Positions 39,779 through 47,416 of a stretch of DNA of 64,000 nt are shown here, one piece after another (the stretch's first letter is position 1; each line of letters opens with the position of its first letter). The notes below the pieces were generated by a model. The model was not told where the DNA came from. It saw only the letters and a list, made by a program, of their open reading frames with translations, and made no database searches. The stretch covers positions 4,092,001-4,156,000 of the forward strand of contig NZ_CP089414.1 in NCBI RefSeq assembly GCF_022394535.1. Reading direction: 5' to 3'. Made by a program: the position numbers and the translations under genes. This DNA is from Dyella terrae (GTDB taxonomy: Bacteria > Pseudomonadota > Gammaproteobacteria > Xanthomonadales > Rhodanobacteraceae).

Positions 39779-40294
39779 ATGAAGGAAATCATTTTCGCGG
39801 TGCTTCTTGCAGTGCTTTGCATTCCTGCGGCTTCTGCTGACGTCTGCGGCAGCCCAGGAGAGAAGCCCAGTGTCAAAACGGTTGTCGTAAGCCTCCCTGG
39901 CAAGCCTGCAGAGGCCGCCTTCTATTATCGGGTGGATTCGTTTTACACGGTGTTTGTCAGTCAGGCGGATATGAGGTCGTTCCTGGACAAACTCGATCCG
40001 TCTGCAGCATCGCTGCCGCTGTTCAAGGCTATTCGTGCGGATATGCCGTTACACGAGGATCGCGACCTTTTTCATTACAACTTTTCTGATTGGTGGCGCC
40101 TGAGGCCCTTAGAATCCGCCGTGGCGGACTTACTCGACCATGGGAAGGCGTCCCTGGTGGAGATAGGTGGGGATAGTGTCAAAAAGATCACGATCGTTGA
40201 AGAGAGAACCCCAAAGCATACGCTGGCGCGGTTTTACGATGGCAAAAAGGGCGAAAACCAGTTTCTGTTCCTTCCCGGATGCATCGCGGATTGA
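39779..40294 (+). CDS. Array unit P8: secreted hypothetical protein
   Basis: This 171-aa protein has a signal peptide (MKEIIFAVLLAVLCIPAASA) and a mature domain with YYRVDSFYTVFVSQADMRSF and WWRLRPLESAVADLLDHGKA, and one Cys at each end that could pair. Periplasmic by prediction; function unknown. Confidence 0.66.
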   Translation: MKEIIFAVLLAVLCIPAASADVCGSPGEKPSVKTVVVSLPGKPAEAAFYYRVDSFYTVFVSQADMRSFLDKLDPSAASLPLFKAIRADMPLHEDRDLFHYNFSDWWRLRPLESAVADLLDHGKASLVEIGGDSVKKITIVEERTPKHTLARFYDGKKGENQFLFLPGCIAD

Positions 40295-40362
40295 CATACG
40301 TACGGGTTGAGGTGGCTCGCTGCTGGCGTTGGAAAACATCGCGGCTTGTACCAGCAGGAGCA

Positions 40363-40386
40363 GTCCGCTTTCGACCCATAGCGGAC
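40363..40386 (+). repeat. Array hairpin K8
   Basis: GTCCGCTTTCGACCC with ATAGCGGAC; 68 nt past the P8 stop. Confidence 0.88.
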
Positions 40387-40426
40387 ATGGAAGCCAGACG
40401 TCTGTTCAGTATCCCGGAGGTCACGG

Positions 40427-41306
40427 ATGGACATGAAAAGATCGATACGTGTGGTTTTGAGCTGGTCAGCTTTTCTGATGCTTGCAGTGACCACCCGGGG
40501 GGAGTTTCGCAAGTGAGGTCGCGGTGCAATCCACGCCGAACAACTATCTCAAGCTGAAGGATTCGGCGAAGTTCAGCAGCGCGCCCTATGTCTGGGAACG
40601 CACAAAGGGAAGAAAGCACATTGTTGTCATCGGCACAGATCATCTGCTTGATCCGCGGTCGCCCATGTACCGTCGCATGGCAGCGATATTCGACCGGGTC
40701 CAGCCGCAATTTATCCTTCACGAAAGCGTGGCGCCCGACGATCTCTCGACAGAGACCCGAGACCAGGCGATTCGGCGCGGGGCTGATCTTGGGTTCACTG
40801 TGCAGCTGGCGAGACAGCTAGGGATTCCCACCGAAAGCGGCGACGCGCCCGCACGAGAGGAAATGAACGAGCTTCTGGCACGTCATTCCGCGAGCGAGGT
40901 ATTTGTTTACTTGGTTTCCACACGTCTCGTGGGGAGCTATCGGAATCCTGACCTGAGCGAGGATGCCGCCGAATATCCCGCATTCTTCGATTCCCAGATC
41001 ATAGGGAACGGGGTCCCGGTGCAAGAGGGCTGGGAGACATGGGATGGTTTCTTGCGTGAATATCGCCGGGTTGCCGGGCGTTCGCTCGCTTCGAAAACCT
41101 GGGATCCTCAACTTCTGGATCCGACGTTGAACACGAGCAAGCTCAATGAGGTTGCACGAACCTCAGACGCCCTGAGGGATCAATTCCTTCTCGCTGCGAT
41201 TCGCACGTCTTTACAAAGATACGATCGCGTCATTGTCGTTTTCGGTAGTGCTCACGTGGTTGAGCTTGAACCTTCGTTGGAAGAGATGCTAAAGAATCAG
41301 CATTGA
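40427..41306 (+). pseudogene. Array unit P9: TraB/GumN-like secreted protein, frameshifted
   Basis: The main frame (from GTG 40524) has the two GxxH motifs of the TraB/PrgY/GumN superfamily, HIVVIGTDHLLDPRSP and VIVVFGSAHVVELEP. A matching signal peptide (MKRSIRVVLSWSAFLMLAVT) lies just upstream from ATG 40427/40433 in another frame. Removing one G from the run of six at 40497-40502 joins them through TRGSFASEVAVQS. TraB-like proteins resemble metal-dependent peptidases. Either a real frameshift or a base-call error. Confidence 0.72.
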
Positions 41307-41408
41307 TCGGGCATGTCAGTTAAGCAAGGGGGCTTAGAGACGATCGAATCCGGAGCAGGGTTTGTCCTGACATCAGCAGATGGTTAGCCGGATGGTTGCG
41401 GATCCAGT

Positions 41409-41432
41409 GTCCGCTTCCGACCCATTGCGGAC
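41409..41432 (+). repeat. Array hairpin K9
   Basis: GTCCGCTTCCGACCC with ATTGCGGAC; 102 nt past the P9 stop. Confidence 0.88.
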
Positions 41433-41458
41433 AGTTCACCGAAGGTGAGGAGTGGTGC

Positions 41459-42211
41459 TTGGAATTCCTGATCGGCCGACGAGCTAAGGCGCTATCTTGC
41501 GTCGCGGCACTTGCGCTTGCCTCCGCGTCGTTCGGAGCTGCTGCAAGCACAAGCTATGAGATCTACACGGGCAAGGGTGAGCCCGAGTGCGAGTATCTTG
41601 CAGCGGCGCTCCAGAAAGCACGAATTGCTGACATGACAGTATCGCAGCTTTGTCAAACGCAGCAAAAGCCTATCGAGCAGTGGCTAAAGGCGGTCCATAT
41701 TCGCGATCTCGCTTGGGTGCCATACCCAACGTCCGACCCGGTGCAGCTTGAGAAGTCGATGATCGAATCGACCATCGCGGACAAAGACCTGCCCAAGTTC
41801 GCAACAGGCATCCGCGAATCGTTAGAGGTGATGAAAAGGTTGTCGGCAGACGACAACTACTTCTTTCAGGTCGCATCGTTGAGTTTTTCAGGGCGATCTG
41901 TTTACGTGTTGCAGTTGCAACAGAAGCGATGCCCAAACGTCAACGTCTGGTCCGATACCGGGATAGGCAACGGGCTTTTTAGTGACAAGGAATTGAAGCG
42001 GGGGCTGGGGAGTAGCCTGTTAATGCCGGGCGAGGTTATCTCCTTTTTCGGAAAGCCCGCGACCTTCAGTGTCGTGAGGCATCCGTCCTATCGCAACAGT
42101 CCAAAGATGATCAGCGCGCAAGTGGCGTTGATCATCTGGGAGCCAGACAAGGCGGCCGGAGCGGGCACGCGTATACAGTGCGAGCTATCCATTCCGTCCC
42201 AAGTTCGCTAG
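41459..42211 (+). CDS. Array unit P10: secreted hypothetical protein
   Basis: This protein of about 250 aa probably starts at TTG 41459 after GGTGAGGAG, giving a signal peptide (ALSCVAALALASASFGAAAS). The frame is open to 41396, but that part is hairpin K9. The mature part begins TSYEIYTGKGEPECEYLAAA, has further Cys, and ends with a beta-rich region. Periplasmic by prediction; function unknown. Confidence 0.64.
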   Translation: MEFLIGRRAKALSCVAALALASASFGAAASTSYEIYTGKGEPECEYLAAALQKARIADMTVSQLCQTQQKPIEQWLKAVHIRDLAWVPYPTSDPVQLEKSMIESTIADKDLPKFATGIRESLEVMKRLSADDNYFFQVASLSFSGRSVYVLQLQQKRCPNVNVWSDTGIGNGLFSDKELKRGLGSSLLMPGEVISFFGKPATFSVVRHPSYRNSPKMISAQVALIIWEPDKAAGAGTRIQCELSIPSQVR

Positions 42212-42253
42212 GTGCAGGAATCGACAAGGGTCAGAATCGTTCGCTAAGTTGGT

Positions 42254-42277
42254 GTCCGCTTTCGCCCCGAAGCGGAC
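42254..42277 (+). repeat. Array hairpin K10
   Basis: GTCCGCTTTCGCCCC with GAAGCGGAC; 42 nt past the P10 stop; followed by CTAAC. Confidence 0.87.
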
Positions 42278-42402
42278 CTAACTAAGACCTCGGACATCAA
42301 GGTGGCCGAGGTGTGAGGCCGTCATGGCGGACAGTGTTACAGCGGCGGAACCTAGAAGTCTGGGCAGGCTTACCACGCCATTGTTTTTGACAGGAGCATC
42401 CA

Positions 42403-43161
42403 TTGATCCGTTTGGCAAATTCCGGGTTGGCCGGAGGAGTTTTCTGCGTGGCGGCTGCGACAGCGGCGCTAACACACCACACAGCCTTTGCAGAAGATGC
42501 ACCCAGAGTCACTACCGTTGATGCAGGCAAGACAGTCGATATCGCTGGAGTGAAAAATATCCTGATTCTTGCAGACCACCCAAAGGGGAGCATCATCCTG
42601 CTGACCGGCGGCGACGGGCGCCTGAATGTCATGGCCGGCGCGCGTTTCACCGATGGTACCGACAATGTTTTGATTCGCAATCGCGACGCGTTTGTGGGCG
42701 CCGGATATGACGTGCTGCTGGTAGACCTTGGAACAGACCTCGCTACCGCTGTCGATTATCTTGCCAAGTTGAAGCGCCCAGTGATCGTGATCGGTACGAG
42801 CAAAGGCACACAGCGCGCGGCAGAAGGTTTGGCAAAGGGTGCCAAGCCGGACATGCTAGTACTGTCTTCGGGCTTTCTGAGCGAAGCATCTGGCCCGGGC
42901 GACAGCGTCACTTCATTACTGAGATCGCCAACGCTGCTTCCACCGACATTGGTGATCCATCACCGCGATGACCACTGTCGATGGACAAACCCCGCTGGCG
43001 TTGCGCCCTTCCAGACCTGGGGCGCTGGCCGCGTTGAGGTGGTGTGGCTAAGTGGTGGCCTGGATGATGAGGAGAATCCGTGCCGTTTCAGTGCTCATCA
43101 CGGCTTCGCTGGCCTTGATCACACATTTACCTCACAGATCCTGGAGTTCGTCCAGAGATAG
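42403..43161 (+). CDS. Array unit P11: secreted alpha/beta-hydrolase-like protein
   Basis: This 252-aa protein has a signal peptide (VFCVAAATAALTHHTAFA) and an alpha/beta-hydrolase core: IILLTGGDGRLN (oxyanion region), VIVIGTSKGTQRAAEGLA with a G-T-S-K-G nucleophile elbow, LVIHHRDDHCRW with a candidate Asp, and AGLDHTF with a candidate His. Start TTG 42403 follows a GACAGGAGC site. Probably a periplasmic hydrolase; substrate unknown. Confidence 0.74.
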   Translation: MIRLANSGLAGGVFCVAAATAALTHHTAFAEDAPRVTTVDAGKTVDIAGVKNILILADHPKGSIILLTGGDGRLNVMAGARFTDGTDNVLIRNRDAFVGAGYDVLLVDLGTDLATAVDYLAKLKRPVIVIGTSKGTQRAAEGLAKGAKPDMLVLSSGFLSEASGPGDSVTSLLRSPTLLPPTLVIHHRDDHCRWTNPAGVAPFQTWGAGRVEVVWLSGGLDDEENPCRFSAHHGFAGLDHTFTSQILEFVQR

Positions 43162-43183
43162 AGGCACAGTTATTGCGCGCAAT

Positions 43184-43207
43184 GCCTGCCTTCGACCCGG
43201 AGCGGAC
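43184..43207 (+). repeat. Array hairpin K11
   Basis: CTTCGACCCGGAGCGGAC with worn left arm (GCCTGC); 22 nt past the P11 stop. Confidence 0.84.
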
Positions 43208-43250
43208 CTTGCAGGGCACCCAAAACACACTTCGGATTAAGCGGTTACCC

Positions 43251-43577
43251 ATGACACGCTGTGCTAAAGCGCTCTGGCTGGTTCTACTTCTAAACGCCGC
43301 CATGATGGCGGGTGTCGTGGCATACGCTTTGGGTAACGCTCCGTTTCAAGCCTACGGCGAAGCGCTGAAGTGGTTTGGGCTGGGAGCGCTCTTGTCGGCA
43401 GTAGCCCTAGCACTCGCCAACATGGGCGGGATGGATACTCGGGGCGAGGGGTATAGCCTTAATGACGCGCCGCCACAGGTCGTGCGCATTGCTATTGGGG
43501 TTGCCGGGTGCGGGGTACTGGCAGCGGGCGTGCTTGTGAAGGGTCTTATATCGACCGTCTCGCTGCTAGGGAGCTAA
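43251..43577 (+). CDS. Array unit P12: membrane protein
   Basis: This 108-aa protein has three hydrophobic helices (ALWLVLLLNAAMMAGVVAYA; WFGLGALLSAVALALANMGG; VRIAIGVAGCGVLAAGVLVK). The start ATG 43251 is chosen over 43173, which translates hairpin K11. Function unknown. Hairpin K12 follows by 1 nt. Confidence 0.65.
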   Translation: MTRCAKALWLVLLLNAAMMAGVVAYALGNAPFQAYGEALKWFGLGALLSAVALALANMGGMDTRGEGYSLNDAPPQVVRIAIGVAGCGVLAAGVLVKGLISTVSLLGS

Positions 43578-43578
43578 A

Positions 43579-43602
43579 GTCTGCTTTCGACCCGAAGCGG
43601 AC
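43579..43602 (+). repeat. Array hairpin K12
   Basis: GTCTGCTTTCGACCC with GAAGCGGAC; 1 nt past the P12 stop. Confidence 0.88.
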
Positions 43603-43662
43603 CTAAGATTTCGGGGTCGATCAGACGCAACATGCCAGTGACTGGGGAAAACGGTGGACCAC

Positions 43663-43989
43663 ATGGACCAGGTGAAAGGCCGGACTATTGCTACTCGCAA
43701 CCTGCTCTACGGGGTGGAAGGTAACCACGCGAAGAAAGCATTCACAGTCTGCATTGGTGAACCGTACCTCATCACCGAAGAGTCACCAGACTTCGAGTTT
43801 GCTCCCGGGGCTACGGCATGCTGCATTAGTTTCATAGGCTTACCGGAGAGGCCGCACGTTGTGCATGGGGCCGATGGCATTCAGGCGCTGGAGCTGGCCG
43901 TCAGTTCGATGGAATCGTACTTGCGGCGGCTAAGTCGAAAGTACGAGTTCTATTTTCCAGATTCGGGGGAGTCGTACTTTGATGATTGA
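43663..43989 (+). CDS. Array unit P13: hypothetical protein
   Basis: This 108-aa cytosolic protein (MDQVKGRTIATRNLLYG ... KKAFTVCIGEPYLITEES) has a helix near the end (GIQALELAVSSMESYLRRLS) and an acidic tail (FYFPDSGESYFDD). The pattern resembles small immunity-type proteins ('DGIQALELA...' helix). No name is justified. An in-frame ATG at 43654 is also possible. Confidence 0.65.
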   Translation: MDQVKGRTIATRNLLYGVEGNHAKKAFTVCIGEPYLITEESPDFEFAPGATACCISFIGLPERPHVVHGADGIQALELAVSSMESYLRRLSRKYEFYFPDSGESYFDD

Positions 43990-44038
43990 GGCTCCCGTTT
44001 TTCGGGGCAATTAGCCGTCAAGCAGAACGCCCCATACT

Positions 44039-44062
44039 GTCTGCTTCCGACCCATAGCGGAC
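44039..44062 (+). repeat. Array hairpin K13
   Basis: GTCTGCTTCCGACCC with ATAGCGGAC; 49 nt past the P13 stop. Confidence 0.88.
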
Positions 44063-44113
44063 CTTGTTGGGAAAGTCTTGAGTTCACAAAGCGAACTAGG
44101 GGGGGGATTGGTG

Positions 44114-44965
44114 ATGATGCGGCGACTTGTGGTCTTGCTCGGTGCTCTACTGTTGATGTCGAACGCGTTCGCAAGCGCGACCGAAGAGGTGGCGAAGAAA
44201 CAAATCGAGTCAAGCATGCTGGTGAGCGGAACGGTCGAGATCAACCCAGACGGAAGTGTTCGGGCTTATGCCATCGATCAGGCGAAGAGCCTTGGACCGG
44301 CACTCAATGAGTTCATCCGGCAGGCGGTAATGACGTGGAAATTTCGCATTGATACGAAGGAGCCGGTTATAGCCAAGGCAAAGATGACGCTGCGCTTGGT
44401 TGCGAAGTCCGTGGACGAAAAACACGACACCCTGACCATTGGTAGCTCCAGCATCGGGGAGAGCGACGAGGCGCCGAGTGACTCAATCTCTTGGGATCGT
44501 CGACTGGCACCGACATATCCGAAAGCAGCTATGGATTCAGGCCTGACGGGAGTGGTCTACGTGCTGGTGATGGTCGACAAGGACGGGACCGTCAAGAACG
44601 CGGCAGTCGAACAAGTCAACCTCACTTCCTACCAACCGGGCTGGAGAACGGACGTAATGCGGAAAATCTTGGCGGATGCCGCGTTGAAGCCGACCAGCCG
44701 CTGGACATTCCATGTGCCTACGACCGGCAAGCAGGTCAGTGCCCCATATTGGTTGGCGCGCGTGCCCGTCGCGTTCACAAGCTTTGGCGATTCGCGTCGG
44801 GAGCCATTCGGTCAATGGCAGACTTATCTTCGTGGCCCTCGCCAGTCGATCTCTTGGGTCGACAATCCAAGCCTTCTCGCTAGTAATCCTGACACTGTGC
44901 CAGATGGCGCAGTTAAAACGGTCGGTTTGGAGTTGCGGAAGCTCGAAGGAAGCGATGGGACCTGA
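44114..44965 (+). CDS. Array unit P14: secreted protein with TonB C-terminal-like domain
   Basis: This protein of about 283 aa has a signal peptide (MMRRLVVLLGALLLMSNAFA). Residues about 130-175 hold the TonB-C pattern: RLAPTYPKAAMDSGLTGVVY and VLVMVDKDGTVKNAAVEQVN. There is no N-terminal membrane anchor of a true TonB and no Pro-rich linker, so it is an energy-transducer-like periplasmic protein without evident transport genes. Start chosen after GGGGG. Confidence 0.72.
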   Translation: MMRRLVVLLGALLLMSNAFASATEEVAKKQIESSMLVSGTVEINPDGSVRAYAIDQAKSLGPALNEFIRQAVMTWKFRIDTKEPVIAKAKMTLRLVAKSVDEKHDTLTIGSSSIGESDEAPSDSISWDRRLAPTYPKAAMDSGLTGVVYVLVMVDKDGTVKNAAVEQVNLTSYQPGWRTDVMRKILADAALKPTSRWTFHVPTTGKQVSAPYWLARVPVAFTSFGDSRREPFGQWQTYLRGPRQSISWVDNPSLLASNPDTVPDGAVKTVGLELRKLEGSDGT

Positions 44966-45055
44966 TTTGCGGATGGCGATTAGTGTGCCGCAGTGATGTA
45001 CCGCGAAGTCGAATCTCTTTCTGGAATTGGACTTGGCGGCTGGAGCTTGCAAAGC

Positions 45056-45079
45056 GTCCGCTTCCGACCCGAAGCGGAC
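45056..45079 (+). repeat. Array hairpin K14
   Basis: Perfect 9-bp stem; 90 nt past the P14 stop. Confidence 0.9.
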
Positions 45080-45098
45080 AGACTTCAAAAGGGAAAAC

Positions 45099-45377
45099 AT
45101 GGCCGAGAAGGATGACAGCTGGCTCACCGATCAGGCGGATCACCTAATCGGCGTCACGCTTACACGTCGCGAATGGGCTCCGGCCTCCGTCCGTGACGAT
45201 CATGACCATTGCGCACTCTGTTGGGCCAAGTTCGCGAAGCTCGGCCTGCCTGGCGAATTGCATGTGGGGTGGTGTACATCGGATATGCGGCACTGGGTCT
45301 GCCAGCAGTGTGTCGACGACTTTAAGGTTCGCTTTCGGTGGGTTTTGAACGACAACCCGAATCTTGAGATTGATTGA
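45099..45377 (+). CDS. Array unit P15: small Cys-rich (zinc-binding) protein
   Basis: This 92-aa protein has HDHCALCWAKF and later VGWCTSDMRHWVCQQCVDDF, a likely zinc knuckle, and LTRREWAPASVRDDHDHC before it. Small stand-alone proteins of this type are conserved and uncharacterised. Start ATG 45099; the frame from 45027 translates hairpin K14. Hairpin K15 follows by 3 nt. Confidence 0.68.
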   Translation: MAEKDDSWLTDQADHLIGVTLTRREWAPASVRDDHDHCALCWAKFAKLGLPGELHVGWCTSDMRHWVCQQCVDDFKVRFRWVLNDNPNLEID

Positions 45378-45380
45378 ATC

Positions 45381-45404
45381 GTCCGCTTCCGACCCGAAGC
45401 AGAC
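45381..45404 (+). repeat. Array hairpin K15
   Basis: GTCCGCTTCCGACCC with GAAGCAGAC; 3 nt past the P15 stop. Confidence 0.88.
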
Positions 45405-45449
45405 ATTCATTGGGCCTTAGATAGGGTCTTCAAATTCAAGGCGAGGCTT

Positions 45450-45904
45450 GTGCCAAACGTAGAAGCGTCACCTGCTTTAACTCGTGTTGCGAGCGTTGTC
45501 GTGCTCGCAGTCGGCCTGTATGTCGGATGGATGAGCTTTTACAACGCTAAGCACCATTCGTTGGCTCCGGCCAGCACGGTTGAGCAGGCGTTGGATGAAA
45601 TCGGTAACCCTGATACGGTGACTGTCACGCAGAGGGCCCGGGTCTTTGACCGAGGCAGCACTATCTACGCCCAAAAGTACTTCGTCTCTAAGGAAACGCC
45701 GCAAGAGATCACCAGTCGCTACATCGGCGAGTTTCAAAGCAAGGGTGGCACCGGGTCGGCGGTGTCAGAGGCGAGGACTACGCTTCAAGGTTCTGCAAAG
45801 ACAAGCTTCTTGGGACACTTTATTTCTACGGTGCCCAGAATGACGGGGCCGCCTTCTCTGTAACTGTGCGGACAGGTGGAAGTGCGATAGACGTATGTGG
45901 GTGA
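45450..45904 (+). pseudogene. Array unit P16: membrane-anchored protein, frameshifted
   Basis: From GTG 45450 the frame gives one N-terminal membrane helix (VASVVVLAVGLYVGWMSFYN) and a soluble part with VEQALDEIGNPDTVTVTQRA, then loses sense after GEFQSKG and stops at 45863. Another frame continues with GEDYASRFCKDKLLGTLYFY and NDGAAFSVTVRTGGSAIDVC to a stop at 45904. Adding one G in the GGG at about 45745 would restore one protein of about 151 aa. Function unknown. Confidence 0.65.
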
Positions 45905-45929
45905 TGCGTGATTGCCTTTCGCAGGTAAT

Positions 45930-45942
45930 ATCCGCTTTCGAC
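45930..45942 (+). repeat. Array hairpin K16, left fragment
   Basis: ATCCGCTTTCGAC; partner of 46183-46195; split by a miniature element. Confidence 0.84.
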
Positions 45943-46182
45943 TGCGACTTCAACCGGTCGACGCAACACTTTGATGAAATCATTTTGCTTAGAAAATCAA
46001 TCTTCTACGCTTTCTTGGCAGCCTCTCTAGCAGTCCTGCTGTGCTAGTAAGTCGGATTACCCTGGATTTAAGGCACTTCCAGCCTGCTGGCCATCATGCG
46101 ATGAATCTGAGCCTGGATGCCATGACAACGCATTTTCTGCTGAGACAGTGTCGGGGTGTTGCGTCGACCCGTTGAAGTCGCA
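45943..46182. mobile_element. 240-bp IS30-type miniature element (MITE)
   Basis: 27-bp inverted ends (TGCGACTTCAACCGGTCG / TGCGACTTCAACGGGTCG, both continuing ACGCAACAC) match the IS30 element at 28928. A direct AC on both sides is its target duplication. The 186-bp interior encodes no transposase. It sits in the loop of hairpin K16, so it was probably moved by an IS30 transposase in trans. Confidence 0.82.
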
Positions 46183-46195
46183 ACCCAAAGCAGAC
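46183..46195 (+). repeat. Array hairpin K16, right fragment
   Basis: ACCCAAAGCAGAC; partner of 45930-45942. Confidence 0.84.
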
Positions 46196-46319
46196 ATCGC
46201 CGTCACGGGCATTGCCCGTTGAGTCTGGGGCGAAAGTCCTTGGCGTCTTACAAGGGGAACCTTGCCGCTAATACCGGCACCCGGTTCAAAGGGGACGTTC
46301 TGACATATGGAGCCTTGTA

Positions 46320-47108
46320 ATGAGATCTGTAGGGCGCTTAGCGAGTGTGGTCGGCTTGATGTCATGCGCGGTTTCGGCGCACGCCGGCTGGTATGTCATC
46401 CGCAACTATGAAGGGCAAGTTGGCAGCTTGCCGATACACGCCTCGCTTCAGAGTTACACCTTTGGTTCCGGACAGAATCTGGAAGGAAGCTACTACTACG
46501 ACAGTCATCGCGCCCCGATCCCGCTTTACGGAAAGGCCACCGGAGGCGTGATCGCTCTATGTGAAGTCCATAACGCGGCTGAGTTCGACAAGCACATAGC
46601 TACGGGCGCGGCATTTTCTGCCGACACCTGTCCGTTTCAACTCGCGGCAGACGGCGACCATTTGCGTGGAACATGGAGCGATGGCGCCCACCGCTATGAT
46701 GTTGCCCTGAAGGAAGTCGGCGCGTTAGACGATACGTCGTCAACCGCCAACATCCACGGCGAGTTGGTCATCCCCTATTGGGGGCAAACCGCGACGCACG
46801 GTTTTTTCGGCATCTACAGGAAGGTCGGCGACGGCTTGCTCGTCGATCACATTGACGTGGTCAACAAACGAACGGGAAAGACCGATCAGGTCATCTGGAC
46901 CGGAAAAGCGGGTAAAGCCCTGGATCAAGAGGCACAGGATTGCTATTTTGGCTTCTACATGACGCCGATTTACATGAACGTTCAGAGTGATGGAGAGGCT
47001 GGCTCAGTTCAATTGAATTGCTACACCAAGAGCTCTCCGGACCAAGTGATACACCTTCAACTTGATTCCAAAACCGGGCGCTACCGGTCCTTGCATGCTG
47101 GAATCTGA
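46320..47108 (+). CDS. Array unit P17: secreted hypothetical protein
   Basis: This 262-aa protein has a signal peptide (LASVVGLMSCAVSAHAG) and a beta-rich mature part with repeated aromatic strands: GWYVIRNYEGQVGSLPIHAS, LEGSYYYDSHRAPIPLYGKA, YWGQTATHGFFGIYRKVGDG. The 'L.GsYyY......i.L.G' pattern recalls lipocalin-like periplasmic barrels. Function unknown. Confidence 0.68.
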   Translation: MRSVGRLASVVGLMSCAVSAHAGWYVIRNYEGQVGSLPIHASLQSYTFGSGQNLEGSYYYDSHRAPIPLYGKATGGVIALCEVHNAAEFDKHIATGAAFSADTCPFQLAADGDHLRGTWSDGAHRYDVALKEVGALDDTSSTANIHGELVIPYWGQTATHGFFGIYRKVGDGLLVDHIDVVNKRTGKTDQVIWTGKAGKALDQEAQDCYFGFYMTPIYMNVQSDGEAGSVQLNCYTKSSPDQVIHLQLDSKTGRYRSLHAGI

Positions 47109-47147
47109 CGCCGCTCGGCCAAGGCTGATGATGTGACTTTCAGTAGT

Positions 47148-47171
47148 GTCTGCTATCGACCCGAAGCGGAC
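47148..47171 (+). repeat. Array hairpin K17, right edge of the array
   Basis: GTCTGCTATCGACCC with GAAGCGGAC, followed by GTTAGCGTTAG; 39 nt past the P17 stop. The last copy in the window. Confidence 0.88.
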
Positions 47172-47200
47172 GTTAGCGTTAGAACTGACAGGGAGAGGAC

Positions 47201-47395
47201 ATGTTGCGGAGGGGTTCTGGGTTGGCATGTCTCGCGGCGCTTTGTCTTTATGTTGCGGCTGTTGATGGGCAAACGGTATCCGTCCCACTGGCGAGCGAAC
47301 CATGCGACAAGGCCTGCCAACAGCAGAGGCTAGCCGCTCTTTTCAGAACGGTGGACGCGGCGGACACGTCTCGGCGACCGGCCTGTAAGGGCCGG
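47201..47395 (+). pseudogene. Array unit P18: truncated secreted protein fused to the next gene
   Basis: GAGAGGAC and ATG 47201 begin a signal peptide (LACLAALCLYVAAVDGQTVS) and about 40 mature residues with a Cys pair (EPCDKACQQQ). The frame then runs without a stop into the HicB-like gene, and no hairpin follows. It looks like the 5' part of one more unit cut off at the array edge. Confidence 0.55.
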
Positions 47396-47416
47396 AGCAT
47401 CCAATGGAGTGATGAC

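Larger units (their letters stand above)
10835..47171. other. Hairpin-punctuated gene array (units L1-L36 minus, P1-P18 plus)
   Basis: About 54 units, each normally one short gene ended by one 24-bp hairpin 1-105 nt past the stop. In gene direction the hairpin is GTCCGCTTC + CGACCC + GAAGCGGAC with variants. All minus-strand genes from 10.9 to 33.7 kb carry it in one orientation and all plus-strand array genes from 35.2 to 47.1 kb in the other. Most genes have their own ribosome site. The array is less GC-rich than the core. No integrase of the integron type and no canonical attC is visible. IS elements interrupt several hairpins. Confidence 0.85.

Noticed and set aside
10835..47171. CRISPR array
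   Set aside because: Repeats are regularly present, but the spacing is gene-sized and variable (about 160-1300 bp), spacers are genes, and no cas gene is seen.
10835..47171. Classical integron with attC sites
   Set aside because: No tyrosine integrase of the IntI type, no attI, and the outer core order is GTTRRR...YYYAAC instead of RYYYAAC...GTTRRRY. Form is similar, identity is not supported.
10835..47171. Hairpins as ordinary rho-independent terminators
   Set aside because: They lie at gene 3' ends, but none has a U tract and the loop centre is more conserved than a terminator needs. A secondary role in termination or RNA stability is not excluded.
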